This document shows positions 21,631 to 34,972 of a stretch of DNA of 64,000 bases, in pieces (positions within the stretch are counted from its first letter, which is position 1; every line of letters begins with the position of its first letter). The DNA is taken from positions 33,083,759 through 33,147,758 of the forward strand of contig CM067072.1 of the NCBI GenBank assembly GCA_033980235.1, in the 5' to 3' direction. The notes beneath the pieces are model-generated. The model searched no databases. It saw only the letters and a list, made by a program, of their open reading frames with translations, and had not been told where the DNA came from. Made by a program: the position numbers and the translations under genes. The stretch comes from Diadema setosum (Eukaryota > Echinodermata > Echinoidea > Diadematoida > Diadematidae).

Positions 21631-24600
21631 ATTGCTAGAAAAGTTAGAGGCCCTAGGCTTAATGAAAACCTAGGGCCTATAGCCCTCGTGACGGTGTGAA
21701 ATGTTACAGTTTGGCATTCTTATCACATAAAGGTGTCTCAATCCACGTTGCACAAACAAGCAGAAACATAAAATACATTAGTCCGTAAATCATTCTCTAC
21801 TTAAAATGACAAAAAAAAAAAAATGGACTTTGTGATCTGGGTCAGACAGAGAAAGAGAGAACCTACCTACAAACTTTCCATCACATCAGATTATGATGTA
21901 TGGGCATCACTTCCAACCCTAGCTCTCTCTGTTGGGTACCCAATCAGTCATTTTACAACCCCTAAAAAACCTTGAACTCGACTCTGAGAGCTCTTTCCCC
22001 AATTCCCATTTAATATAGTAAAGAATTGCATCCTGCTGCTTGTGTAGATAAAGTTTACAACTCTTTTTTTTTTATTTTCATGGCAGAATTCACATCACAC
22101 CTTGAACACACTCCACTTACAATTTGTTCCCGAATGGTTTAAAATGCCTCCCAAAGGGAGTAACACGCTAATGCCACAGTATCCTTGTGGGCTGACTCTC
22201 AAGCTCCAAGGACCAAAATAAAGGAAGGACAATATCTCATAAGAGGCGGACATTCCTTCCAACAATAGCCTTATCATAACACCTTGAGCAATCCTTTCAC
22301 CAAACTCTCTTTTCTCTCTACCTGGGCAGGAGTGGCAGGAATTCAGCAAATATCCTACAAATACAAGGAAATTCGGGACAACACAATTCAAGCCTGGTGA
22401 GCTCCACAGTGATTATGAGGTTAGAACTACCTCCCACTGGAAGAACAATTTGTCATGCAACCACAAAAGACACGCTTTTACGCCATGCATGTCTGATTCA
22501 CTCAATAAGAGACTTGTTTTCGTTCTCCCTTTTTCATTTCCTTTGCTATCTAAATTTGATGTTTGTTTGTATTTTGACTTCTTTAAAGGGAGGGGGGGGG
22601 GGTGATACTTTCTAGACTTGACAAGATTGAATCTCTTGACATTTAGTGTGTACTCCAACAGTGAAATGAAAGGCATTCAATGTGCTTATTTTTCCCCATC
22701 ACTGTGATGTTGCATAACATGAATCGCAAACTGCAAAACATGTTTTGTAAGTTGATCACAAGGAGAGACATGTGATTTAGATTGATCATCAGCACTTCAG
22801 AGGAATTAGTCTCTATTGTTGCTATTTTTAGATATCTTGACAAACTGTATCAGGAGCCTACTCTTTTCGATTTGACTTCTGCTACATTTATGTTAGCCCT
22901 ACACCCATGAAAAATACTCAGACGCACCGGTTCCGTCAAAGGCACAAACAAAATCCAACTTTCTACACGTGCCGTCACATCTCTATCATATGTTGTTTAT
23001 ATTCATACAGTTAGATGCACACAGTTCTTTGTAGTTGATCTGAAGAGGAATAACTGTGAATATGATCAAGATATCTATGGTTACATCTCCATTATGCATT
23101 CCTAAACTATCACATCCAATATGTCACATTTTTGTAGTGTGATGGTATATCTTTTTATTACAACTTGAAATATTATTCACAACTGATATTTCACAAGATG
23201 GACTACATCAAAAACATCTTCCATTTGAGTTATGTGTTGGTTATTTTCATCTGGTTTCAAATCATAAACAGTCTCAAATTAACTCTTCTTTTCTGTTTTT
23301 ACGACAACTTCATGACTGACTCTCAAAATGGCTATAGGCCCTACATATCACTCAGAAGACAGAATAAGTCAACATATTCCTTTTCAAATGGGCATTTCTT
23401 TTTCTTAATCTAGGCTCTGCTTTTGTACATTATATAGGCCTAGTGAATAGATTTACTGATTTCATCTAATCTTTCTGTGTTATAGACTACTTAGTATGCA
23501 GTACAATCTGGATTTGCCAAAAGACAATAATTTCTGCAGCAAAATAACCAAACGACAAAAAGGCGCAGTGATAACAAGGACAATATGACCATTTCTGCTG
23601 CAATATAATCCAAGGCCCTAAGAGGGTTTATAACTACAGGTTCTGTAAAAATTTCCCAAAAGTCTAATCCTGGCAAATTGGTTGAATATCATTTAGAGTA
23701 AACGCTCGATTTACAGAACTGGTGTAATACGCAATGTGGCTACCTTTGACTCTATATTATGTACATTCAATACCATTCTTATTAAAGCGTATCCAATTGA
23801 AGAGGTCATTCATCTGGACTCTAGCAAAAAGAATGGAAATGGTCTTCAACCAATGAGTGCTGCCAGACAGCTTGACATTTCCCCCATTCACATCAGATAC
23901 ATAAGCCTGGGATTCTTGGTATAGCAGTGTGAGCTACTTCACTCCCTATGTTTAATTCTAATTACCCTCTCCCATACAATGCTTAAATTGCCTAATGTTA
24001 CAAGTCTGCCATGACCAATAAAGCTTTTTAACTGTCCCCCTCTCTCTCTTTCCCTAGCAAAATATAATTCAAATCAAGGTGATATCGCTCTGGCATGCTA
24101 CGTACACGTAATTATGGTTAATCCTGCCGGAGGTCAATTAGAATAAATCCTTGACGGGAATTTTTCCCTCCTATTAGACTCCCATGCATACCTAATCTCT
24201 GTCTCTTTAAAGTGTAATCCAGCCAACATAGGTTAGAGCTACTCCACTGATGGCTTCTTCCTCTATATTCTCTGCCTGGATATCAAACAGTTTTTGAGGT
24301 CAATTGCTTCTAAAATGGTATATATGTATTCCTATATCCACTGGTTCTTTCACATTCAATGACAGGGTAAAGTGCAACATGATCATCATTCACATATGTC
24401 TCATGCAAGGTTTGTTGACTTGTCATTGACACAGCACTTATGCTGTTTACTTGTCCTTTTGATAACTTAAGAGGAAATCCACTCAAAAATAAATACACTC
24501 TAAAAGAATGAGGACAAAAATGTCTTTACAATACAAAATGTTCCCCAAATAAATAAAATTGGCTAAGAAATAAGGAAGATACATATGTATGACATTATGA

Positions 24601-27551
24601 AATTTCTTTTTTATATCATCAACTTAGTGATCTGAATATTCATAATGACTGGTCACAAAATGTTTTCTGAAAAATTTTGAAATTTCAAAAGACCATAACT
24701 TCCTTATTTATTATCCAATTTTATCACTTTTGCACTGCTCTGAAGGGATTTTTGTTTTCTTTTTCTTGTGAAATTGATACAATTTTGGAGTGGATTTCTT
24801 CTTTAATACTGGAAGCTTTGTATCTATGTTGCAGCAAAGTCCACCTTTACCTCATATTTATAAGGCTCTTTGTACATGTCAGTATGTTGTTTATAAGATG
24901 AATTCCATAAGATTTTATCCCAGTAAATATGTGATTATATTTTGTTTGTCTTTATATTAATTTGAAGAATTCTCATTTTGCCAATCAGTAACACAATTCA
25001 CACAAGAAACAAGGCTTAAATGTATCTCCACATCAGAGCAGATACATCAATGTCTAGTAAGTTTAAATCCTAAATGGATTTGGTACAGTGTGCAAGTGAT
25101 TTGCTTTCTGAGAGAATTAGGTTTCCTGTCTAAAATCTGACCATTTACTCTTTTGAAACTGTGAAATTGCACTTCTATTAAAGTCACTACAAAATACATT
25201 TCACTACAATGACATCAATAGAATCTCATTCAACTCAATTCATATCTAGTCATACTAGAGTCGTATTGAGTCTACTGGAATTAGCAACCAACATCACCAA
25301 GGTATTTGGAGGTTTCTGTCACATCAAACTTTTTTTGTTCTTATGGAGCAAAGCACTGACAATATAGACAATAGAATAAATAACATATGTGCACCATTTG
25401 TGAATGCTTTTTTTTTTAGAAATGACATTCAAGCTGCAAGTTGAACAAAGGCTAAATGACCCAAAAGTTCAGTGGCATGTGCTGAAATTTAATGAAGTAT
25501 ATGCATGATTTTTCTTTTCAGTCCTCACAATGCAAATTACAATCGCTGCCTGACATTACAAATCTATTTTGGAAAATTGCAACTAATTGTTTTCAGTGAT
25601 CAAGGACACCGGTAATTCATTTTCACTTGTTCAGGAATTTCCAATACTTTGACTTAAAAAAAAAAAAATGTAATGCACAGAATCACAAACACGTGAAACT
25701 CAGCTGCAAATGTACATTATCACAATAAAAAAACAACAAACAAACAAAACAAAACAAGCAAAAACAGTCTGAATGATGGTGCAAGTCAAATTGTCATCAA
25801 AATCTTGTTAACTCCATCATTTCTATGTCCTTGCCATTCCTGGGTCATATATTTCCCTCATTTCAGCTCATCCCTTTTGTTTAATATCACAGCTCCGTCA
25901 TTTAGGCAGCTCAATAAAAACACATCTATCTCCACAGAGCCGACTAGTGAGGTTGGCATTCAAATTCTGCCAGCAGGTCTCCCACTTGATCTGTGGTTTC
26001 ATTGATTCAAATCAACAGGGAGTTCATCATTATCTTGTCTAACCCTCTCGGGACCAGTATTTCAAACTATCTTTGGCATCGTTTCCAGACTGGTTGCCAA
26101 TGGTAACAAAATGGTTGACGAAAGCCCAACTATAAAAATACAAATGAACAAAAGAGACCCACTGCACTGACTTTCAGAAACAAAAAACAACTCGGCCATG
26201 AACTTTTGGAAGCGTAACGAGCCCAAACTGCTTTTTAAATAATAGATTGCTCAAACATATTGTGAGCAACAATGCGCAGAGGGTATTCTTGACAAATTAG
26301 ACTATGGATATCCCATCATGCCTAGCCAGGCATTGAAGTTCAGGCTTGAATCCAGCGTACGCACTCATGCACAAAGCAGAGAGCGAGATCGGCATTAAAT
26401 ATTGATTGTAACATCTACCTAAATTAAAAGTTGAGAGTGATGTGACAGCCTGCACTTCCCAATATTATGCTGCACCATTCTTGGTGGCGGTGGATTTCGG
26501 AGGCTAAATAAATGCTCTGAGTGGATTACTTGTAGGCCTTTCACTTGAAATTCACTTAAGTAAACATATGGCATAAATTTTACAATACTTTCCTATCTTG
26601 ACACAATGTAGAAAGGGCAATGAGTGACTCAATATCATAAAGCACTATTTGGCACTAAATAGGCCTATTTCAATGCTGACTCCTTTTATACGTTATGTCC
26701 TAATAAAGCTCTCATTTCTCTAAATTTCATAACTATACCCTCATATAAAAGCTCACTAAGATTGAGTCCTTCAGATTAAGAAAATATTATCCTTATTGGA
26801 TTTAGTCAGATTTATACAATTAGGAAAGGAAATTATGAAGGATCCTCTACCTCATCACTGAAATGGAAGTTATACCACATAATGCAAATCAAAGAAAAAA
26901 AAAAACACAATCATTAATTAAAGACACAGATCAGTCACTAACATATAATATAATAATAATTGAAAGAATGTATGCATAAGTCTAGCTACCCCATTGCAAA
27001 CTAAAAGAATTAAAAAAAAAAGTGGAGACCAATCAGGAGAAATCCAGGCACTTCTCTCTCTCTGAAGAAAAAAGAAGAAAATTCTTAGCTTGTGACTAAA
27101 AGCCATCTTGACATTCCAAGATAGTAAAAAAGGAAACATTCTCAACATAGTGGGCAGCCATTTGTTGGTTGGCCCCCAGATGACTTGCCATTACCCCCCT
27201 AACTTGTGTTGAAAGACATTGACCTTTCTCTCTCTCTCTCTGTAAACTGTTGTACAGGATGCTCTGTATAATGTTCCTTTTCTATGGTGGAAGACAACTT
27301 GCAACTTGTACCCTTTTAGATAATAGATTCTAATCGAGAGAGGGCATGGACCCTTTTTCAGTTTTCAAAGCAAAGCTTTGCTCAGCTTATCTCAGCTCAG
27401 AATTAGAGTTTTCTGTATACATGGGCATTTTGAAAACATCCTTAATTTCACCGTTTATGCATCAAATAGGCCTATACGTACGCATACTTCTTGCTCTACA
27501 GTTCATACTGTGATGTAAGATCTAATTCCTACTCTTCAACCACTATGCTTC
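21631..27551. other. Unassigned stretch, AT-rich
   Basis: Nearly 6 kb of AT-rich DNA with A and T runs, a G run near 22591 and two TAGGCCTA palindromes (23435-23442 and 26660-26667). A third lies at 27477-27484. Open frames here are short and AT-rich in composition. I found no repeat family in common with the rest of the window and no exon candidate worth naming. Confidence 0.45.
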
Positions 27552-27609
27552 TTAACCCACTGAAGACTAGTCCCAGTATACTCGGGTAGATGTCTATGGA
27601 CAATGCCTA
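27552..27609 (-). mobile_element. Family A MITE, left fragment split by insertion
   Basis: This begins TTAACCCACTGAAGACTAGT and matches the copy at 56856 for about 58 bp (TCTATGG-AATGC). It stops exactly where TTAA begins the family C element. The missing half resumes at 28000. Confidence 0.8.
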
Positions 27610-27999
27610 TTAAAGGGATAGTACAGTTTTGGTCGAGATGAGAATTAGGCTTTTAAAATTTTGCAAGATACCAAGAAAACACTTATGATATTGTACAGAG
27701 CCTACCATTTTAAGAGGAATTCAAAGTTTATTTGATGAAAATCGGGTTTGGAATAACTGAAACATCCAAAAACAAAGTAAAACATAGCGATCGTTACAAA
27801 GTGTGGGTCCCACACTTTACTAGAATCGTTCTTTTTTGGATATCTCAGCCATTTCAAAACCAATTTTTATCAAATAAACGTTGAATTCCTCATAAAATTC
27901 CATGCTCTTTCATACTTCATATGAGGTTTCTCATTATCTCACCTAAAAATGTTAGAAACCTGAAATTAGGTCTCGACTAGAACTGTACGATCCCTTTAA
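27610..27999. mobile_element. Family C TTAA fold-back MITE, copy 1 (nested)
   Basis: A 390 bp element bounded by TTAA at 27610-27613 and 27996-27999. The ends are TTAAAGGGATAGTACAGTTT and the inverse AACTGTACGATCCCTTTAA. Much of the interior is also inverted-repeat: AAATTTT-CAAGATA, TTTGATGAAAATCGG and its inverse CCAATTTTTATCAAATAAA, with GTGTGGGTCCCACACTTT near the middle. It has no coding capacity. It interrupts a family A element, so it is the younger of the two. Confidence 0.88.
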
Positions 28000-28029
28000 A
28001 GCAAAATCAGCTTGTCCTCAATGCCTTGA
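28000..28029 (-). mobile_element. Family A MITE, right fragment
   Basis: Just after the right TTAA of the inserted element, AGCAAAATCAGCTTGTCCTC matches the inverse of family A (GAGGACGGACTGATTTTGCT in the 29716 copy). The terminal repeat has decayed to CCTTGA. With 27552-27609 this reconstitutes one family A copy. Confidence 0.8.
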
Positions 28030-29715
28030 GGTGGTTCAGAGTATATCATCTTGCATCGATATGAACACCTGCCATAAAGGTGTGCCGGTCAGAAGACACC
28101 CTGGACCAACCTCCAGAAGGATTGGTCTGTGGCATGATAACAACTGTGGAGCGGTCTTCAGGATCGCTCCTGATGGGGTTCTGTCCTGATCATGGCGAGG
28201 ATGAGCATCCAGACTTGGCACACGGTATAGGCCTACCCTGATGCCAGTTGTCATAGGTACAGGTGGATTTGAACAGGCTGGCAAATCAGAGCCACTACTT
28301 TGAACAGACAACCTTCCTATAGAACAACCACCAACAGCTGTGACAAAGGCATTATATGGACTGATCAATATCAGTTCTTTACAGCAAATCGTTCTTGCCG
28401 CCCATCTGTTCCCAGCCTGATGCGTTTTGGTTGATAACTGCTTCATTTTCAACATTGTCTGTTTTGGCACGGTCTCGATATTAAGACCGTTGTCTGGGTA
28501 ACGTTAATGTTTCACTTCCTTCCTTCCCCCAATCTTTGCTAAAGCGTGTCTCCCGCGACATCTCGATAAAGGAGCGTCTGCGAGGGGGACAGAAGTTTCA
28601 AAATTCACCTTGATCGGGGCTTACAGCTGGAGCCCAATTCTGATCATCCACGCTAGAGAGGCGCATCGATTAAAGTATCATCACATGCAGAAAGGCTTAT
28701 ACGGACTCTACGGGTATCAGACCCTCCCGCTCATATCTCATTCCTCATCTAAGGGCTTGATTCTGACTTAGCATCTCTCAGATCGCACCTCCAAGTCGCC
28801 CGGCAAAAGGTCTTCTTTCTCTTTCAAAACATCTAAGACATCTCTCTCTAACTCCCTCTTATCCCTATTAACGCTTTCTCTCTACGACATGTTAATCTGT
28901 TTCTGAATATCTGTAGAGACAACTCGCTAGTCCGTGTCTGGGTGACTGACGGTGACAAGTGTCAGCCCCCCTTCAGAGTCGTTTCTGACAGGGGGTACGA
29001 GCTGTAAATGCTTGGATCATTTCCTGGTCTGCTAATTAAGCAACTTACACTGCTGTAGCTATATCTCATAAGATTGGGGGGGGGGGGGGGGGCAGATAAG
29101 AATGTGTCACTCTTCCTCCGAACTCTGTAATTTGTCATTGATGCTGTTGTTGCATGCAATTGGAATCTGTAAAGTTTGTCTGCAAGAGAAGTCACAATTA
29201 CACAGTTATTGGTGATATAGTTTGACCACCTCCGTGGTTTGGCTGGTTCAAATGGTTTTAACAAACCAAGAGATGTGATCTTTCCTTAATATCTTTGATA
29301 TGTACTACAAATTATCATATTGGGATATTGATATTCTATCTCAACACTGAGACATTAAATTTTTCTTGTGTAAAAATATGGACTATTATCATCTTTGCTA
29401 TTTTTAATCATGTTCTCATCTCTTGTGCATCTCTCTTCTGAACAAGATTCACCAAGCATTTAGGGCTATATCCGGAGAGCAATACAACTGCAGGAAAAGT
29501 ACATCTCTTTTCTAGCATTTTTTTTTTTAGTCATAATCATCCTCATCATTATCCTGACTTTACAGTAGTGGGTGCTACCATGCTACTGCTGTGACATTAC
29601 TACTTCTACTCTTACCAGTAATGTTACTATCACTGCATTTGTCAGTATAAGTGATATCAGTATGTGACAATCACATACCGGTAATTTGCACAATTGGGAT
29701 GACCACTCACTATCA
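28030..29715. other. Unassigned stretch, less AT-rich
   Basis: GC is higher than average to about 29000. On the minus strand 28036-28470 is open for 144 codons from an ATG, but its sequence shows no motif, no codon bias I would trust and no obvious splice context, and it starts right beside a transposon remnant. A run of about 18 G occurs near 29075. A TAGGCCTA lies at 28228-28235. I do not call a gene. Confidence 0.4.
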
Positions 29716-29809
29716 TTAACCCATTCGAGGACGGACTGATTTTGCTGCAACACGCGTTTGCCGTATACACTTGCCCAAGCATACTTTGGACTCGTCCTCA
29801 ACGGGTTAA
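29716..29809 (+). mobile_element. Family A TTAA-flanked MITE, best-preserved copy
   Basis: A 94 bp element with TTAA at both borders. The left end TTAACCCATTCGAGGACGGA and right end GACTCGTCCTCAACGGGTTAA-type sequence are inverted repeats of about 18-20 bp. The interior CTGATTTTGCTGCAACACGC matches the 48 copy directly and the 27552/28000 copy inverted. Confidence 0.85.
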
Positions 29810-32554
29810 AGAAAAATTAAAAGTATCCTCTGTGTACAGAGCAAACATAGATATCTTGAATATCCCATGCACCTACTTTAGAACTTTAGAAGGTAACAGG
29901 AAATAGAGGAAGAAGGGGGGGGGGGGTATCGATCTGATTTGATATGCAATGAGATCTGTCACTTGTCACATTGTCACAACACCTGTAGGTGATAACTGGA
30001 TAATGACTAATCATCGTTTCCTTAATCTCACGATGCTCTCCACAATTCTTTGGTGGGTGCGTGATCTCCCGGATTTATATTCCTCATAGCAGCTGCTGGG
30101 CATAATTTGCATCTAATTGGGTTTACACAACCCAAGGTATGACAAATGCATAGGTGATAAACACTACTGATGAGAAGGGTGCCTGTGGTTGTTATTGTTG
30201 TTTTTGTTGATGTTGTTGTTGTTTTCTTTTTTGAGAGGCTCTGCTCAATTCACATTACATAACCTTACTCAATTTCCATCTCTGCATTTTTTTTTCTTTT
30301 CCTGCCAGGATAGACACCTCACATTTCCTCAACCCACAATTACAGGGGGAAAAATGACTGAACTTGCCTCATCATGTTACAGCAAAGCATGCTTCCCATT
30401 ATTTTGATTTGACAGAATAAATCCCTCTCAGGATAACATCCCTTTCATTGAATCTGTTTGTGACTGACAATTGTCATTTCATGAATAGATCGCAGCCCAT
30501 TGCTTTGTTTTGCTTCCACATCTGCATCGATTTCACATTTGTTGCCAATAAACAGAAGGGTAAACACCCTTCACAACTATTTAAAGAATGAATATCTAGT
30601 AACAAAACATCATTTATTGCAAGCATAAATTCATCTTATTTCAAAAACATATTCCTATATCTATATTGTCAGTAGATAATGAAACAATGGTATCCACAGC
30701 TAAGGACAGAGTGTGAGAGAAAATGCATCTGTACACTGCATTGTTCTGAAGCTGCTATATGTACGTAGACATAAATATGCCTAAATATATATACATATTG
30801 CAGGCAGATGGACAGATGTTTGAAAAACAATGGTTTGATTGCAGGACTTTTCTCTGTTCTGTCTCGTTTAACTAATGACAGTCAATCATTATGCCATAAA
30901 CATTCTGTACCCAGGGTGTTTGGTTCAGTTATATTCACAACTCATCCATGTAAAATCACTATAGTCCTTTTCAGTACCCTGAACTATCCATGCTTGTGTG
31001 TCTATTTGTTTGTTCATTTTTTGTTTAAAGAATATCACTGATTTCAAACCCATATGTTAAGGTTTATTGAGTCTAAAAGTAATTTCTGAGTTCAGAAAGG
31101 GCATATTTTATGGTGACATTAAGAAACATGATTTCATCAAAGTTCTGTATGTTAAAAGAACAAATCATCTTGAAAAACAAATGATTTTAACACAGACACA
31201 CCCTTTTAGCCCTGGAGGACACATGTGGCTCAATCTGTAGCCACAAGGATCATAGGGGTCTAAAGTTGAATGCAAGGTCCTTCTTGCCCCAAGAGCTACA
31301 AAAGTGCATTTCAATTTCACTCCCTGTAAGTTTGTCATTGTTCTGATATTAAGGGTAGCAAGAAGCCTTGATAGGTAACGGCCAACTGCTCCTTACTGTC
31401 GCTCGTCATACCCTCAATGTCCATCAATGCTTTTTTCCTCCATTATCGCCGCAAGACGTAACAGCACTGCGATATGTAAACCTTATGTGCTACTGTGCAT
31501 TAGTCACCACTGACAATCTGGGCACACGTCAAACAGAGATGCTACCTGTTACATTGACAGGCAAATTATGGGCTCCTTTTTTGCACCTCAGTTCATCTGT
31601 TCAAGGGAGTGGGACAATTTTTGTGACACAGCAATACCCTACTGATCCACATTTGACATCGATGTCAACAAGGATTGCTAGCCCATTGAAGTGACAATAG
31701 TTTATCTAGTGACAAACAACAGCAAGAAGACTTAAAAAGTAGTTCTACTTGTAGATGAAGTGAAAACAATGCAGTCACTCACTCAATGTGCATGGAGCAC
31801 TCTACAACATTTTAGCCTTTATGGTAGAACACATCACAAAGACATGTTGCAGTTTAGATTGAAGAATTAGCTGTTCATCCATTGCCAAACAGATTCTAAA
31901 ATATCCAGACTTTCTATATCCTTATTCCCAATGGCAATGGGGTAGAGTTGTCTTAACTTGTAAACAGACTAATATCATAAATATCACATCAGCTTACTGA
32001 ATCATCTAAACAGCTATCTACAGCTACCAGTTTTCCTGATATAATTTGACAAAACAGAGTGTCTACATATAGTTTACCTTGATACATTCTGTGAATCTCT
32101 AGCAACCAGTCTTTGCACTGAAATATGTAAGACAGTTTTACCACATGGTAAACATTAGTCTCAATACATATTTAACCCCACAACTGAGAAATGTTACAAA
32201 AGAGTAGATCCCCTACCTGAAGGTAATATCTAAAATACATTGTAATGAAAATGTTTGAAGCAATTGCAATTTCAAGAAATTGTGACCTTAAGGTCAATCT
32301 TTTGATGAGAGACAGCCTACAAGATCTATATTCATTCATATCCTTTACCATCTTTCACTTGCAGGTACACCTGAACATTCTCATGAATTTTGAGCACACT
32401 ATTGTCAAGGTTTCAGGAATGTATGGCTGCTACAGATAGATGTAAATTTCTCAAAAACAACAGATCCACTGCGTGATAACAATCCTTTTGAACACGTTAG
32501 GCCTTATCAGACAATCCTGATACACGAGGAGAGGGTAGGCACGCAGCTACTTAC
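29810..32554. other. Unassigned stretch, probably intronic
   Basis: AT-rich. There is a G run near 29917 and a GTT-rich stretch at 30187-30225. No exon candidate with both splice sites and a protein-like composition was found, and no repeat family seen elsewhere in the window. Confidence 0.45.
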
Positions 32555-32637
32555 GGGGGCATTGGGGTTGCGGTTGCGTCTATGACGCATGAACCACTTC
32601 TTCAGCTTCCTCATGATGTCCGTACAATATCCTTCAA
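32555..32637 (-). CDS. Candidate internal exon, unknown basic protein
   Basis: An 83 bp minus-strand exon with a strong acceptor (CATTCTTGTTTCTCCTAAG) and a near-perfect donor (CCC-GTAAGT). Only one frame is open. It starts after two bases (phase 1) and ends in phase 0. The 27 residues are EGYCTDIMRKLKKWF and then MRHRRNRNPNAP, strongly basic. About 70% of third positions are G or C in AT-rich DNA. The WF followed by a basic cluster is faintly like the end of a homeodomain recognition helix or the truncated homeobox of ceramide synthases, but the spacing does not fit and I do not claim it. The ATG inside could instead be a start codon. The phase also fits the candidate at 49415. Confidence 0.5.
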
Positions 32638-34471
32638 CTTAGGAGAAACAAGAATGAAGACGGCATCTATCTTAAGTTTCCACAGGGACGAGAATCAAAC
32701 ACATGAAACTGGTGAAGGACTTAAAGCACAAATCCACTTCACAGAGGCTGTTCAAAACACTGCACTCCCAGATTGTCTCCGGCATAAACGAAGCTCAGAT
32801 CAATAATCTGAAATGAAAACTTCTCATTTTGTTGTTTCCGTCAGCTAGGAGTCTGTGAAATCTGCTGCACGTGGTTTCTTTCTCCCTTCCTGAGATATTG
32901 ATTTTTAAGAATCCTTGGTGATGCCGGAATCACACGAAAATGTGTGAAAATAACAATATGGGGTTGGAGCTGGCTGAGTACTGGTGCAAGTTTACAGAGA
33001 AGCAGTTTATGAAATCATGGGTGCATAGAATAAACACAGATGTGCACATCACTTGTTGCAATGCATCTAAGTACACAGGAAAACGAGAAGTGGTCGGAGC
33101 GGTCTCCCAGGGAAGTAGGTAACGTTGGTTTGAGTGCGTCCTCTTGGCAACCTCTCCCTCCCGCAAAATGACAGCCCCCCACGCCTGCTATCATGAGCAG
33201 AATCTCCGGCTGGCTGGCTTCCACTGAGTAAGGGAGCCGTTCGTTTGGGAGTCAGGCAGGGGCTGGAGAAATGACGTCTGACAACTCTCAGCTAGTGTGG
33301 GGAAGGGGGGGGGGGGGCAGAGGACTATAGAGCTGCAATTTGTAGCTGAGCTCTCGGTGGCTGTAAGCTCAGGAGTAGGGGCGAATCCTCCCTATAGCTC
33401 TAGGATGTTCACCGTGGAATGTATACTGCTAGAGTGCAATGATTATCTACCAGAGGAATGGATTAAGACTTTGGTTTTAGTTTGTGCCTGAACATTCCTC
33501 CACTCCTGGAATGCAGTTATTCCTCAACATCTCAGATTACTTTCACTGACACATGACTGCTTCAAGGAAAGAAATAATCCATGCGCTTCACCAAAATTTA
33601 GCTAGGTATCTGCCTCTTCCCCTGCTGTACCTCTTGCTGCAATCACTGAAATAAGAATACCAAAATTGGTCACTCTTTTGATTTATATCTCCCTAGAATT
33701 TGCTTAATAGGCCCCATGTCAGGCTGTTCACAACTGCCAAATGTTATACTACAGCTGCTAGAAAAGACCAGAGGTTGGCCTTGTATTTTCAAATGATGTC
33801 CTTCAAAAGACGATAAAAATTTTGCCTTTCTTTCCCTTTATGATATTTTTCTCAACAAATCTGTCACTTCTTCAGGTCAGTGCAACCGTAAAAAGAACTA
33901 CACTATATATCACAGCATTGCATTAATAATAAACCATTTGTATGCACCTTTATTCGACTTCTGGCACTTTAGAATCTATTTCATTTTTTTCAGTGAATAT
34001 GTCTGACAACAAAATAAATAGCACTTTGACTATCACACCAAAATTTTCATCTTACCTCTCAGGGCTTTCTTCATATCTTTGTCTCTTCAGGTCACTGAAA
34101 TTTAGGAATGTGGATACAAGATTCCAAACATATTCTTTAAAAAAATCTATTCTCATTGGGGAGAAATTCAAAACCCCTATTTATAATTCTAGATTTTGAT
34201 GAACAATTGTCACAAAATACATCTGTCCTTCAAAATCACAATACACGCTACTCGGCAGAAGATATCTTTGTGTATCTTGCAGTGGATCATTACATGGTAG
34301 CAGAGTTTATAAAGGAACCATTAAATGCTTGATTTTTCATGCTTTGGCAGGATTGATTCTTGTTTCAGATTGATACTACTGTAGCTGCCTCAAATGAGAG
34401 GAGCCAGCTCACAACCAGTAGTGAATTCATATAAGAAGAAAGATACCAATAAATTTTTGGGTGCTTGATCT
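32638..34471. other. Unassigned stretch with a GC-richer patch
   Basis: From about 33080 to 33400 the sequence is GC-richer, with a G run at about 33306-33317 and short open frames on both strands, none with supporting splice signals. This could be a regulatory or untranslated region upstream of the minus-strand exon, but nothing in it proves that. The rest is AT-rich and featureless. Confidence 0.35.
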
Positions 34472-34972
34472 TTAACTCTTTATGTGCCATGGTGAAAACC
34501 CCCTGTGTGCCACGTTATTCCGAGACATGAAGGTAGTCATGCTTTGAGAAAGAATTCTGTTTTTCTAATTTGTATAACCTCTACAAATTTCTGTTAAGAT
34601 GGGCATAATAGTAGGCAAAGTTAAAGAGGAATGCCAAACTTTGTTTCGATATAAATTTTATGACGAATCTATTTTCAATTTCTCTTTTGAATGACCAGTT
34701 GCTACATTACTGTAAAGGCATGACTTTTGCACATAAAACCGTGACAGAAGCTTGGAATGTACGAGCAAATCTAGTTGGGAACACCGCTTGATAGTCAATC
34801 ACCACATATAATGCAAGCCGTATATAAGAGGAACAAAAGCATGAAAAACGCTTTCATTGTGCCGCGGGATTAGCAGTGATTAGTGATTTATCGATCGGTT
34901 TTTGCGGCTTTGCTTGTTGAGCAGAATATGCGAAGTTGGCATGCCGTGCGAACGTGGCACATAAAGAGTTAA
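34472..34972 (+). mobile_element. Family E TTAA-type element, copy 1
   Basis: A 501 bp element bounded by TTAA at 34472-34475 and 34969-34972, with ends TTAACTCTTTATGTGCCA and TGGCACATAAAGAGTTAA, an exact 18 bp inverted repeat. The interior matches 38361-38884 in reverse (for example AGCAGAATATGCGAAGTTGG, TGATTGACTATCAAG-inverse, GCATGACTTTTGCACATAAA). It has no long open frame, so it is non-autonomous. Confidence 0.85.

Noticed and set aside
28036..28470. A 144-codon minus-strand open frame from an ATG
   Set aside because: No motif or codon bias, and it begins right next to a transposon remnant. In this much sequence one or two frames of this length are expected by chance.
32555..32637. Homeodomain or ceramide-synthase homeobox-like reading of the WF plus basic cluster
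   Set aside because: The spacing between WF and the arginine/asparagine residues does not fit either family, so I left the protein unnamed.
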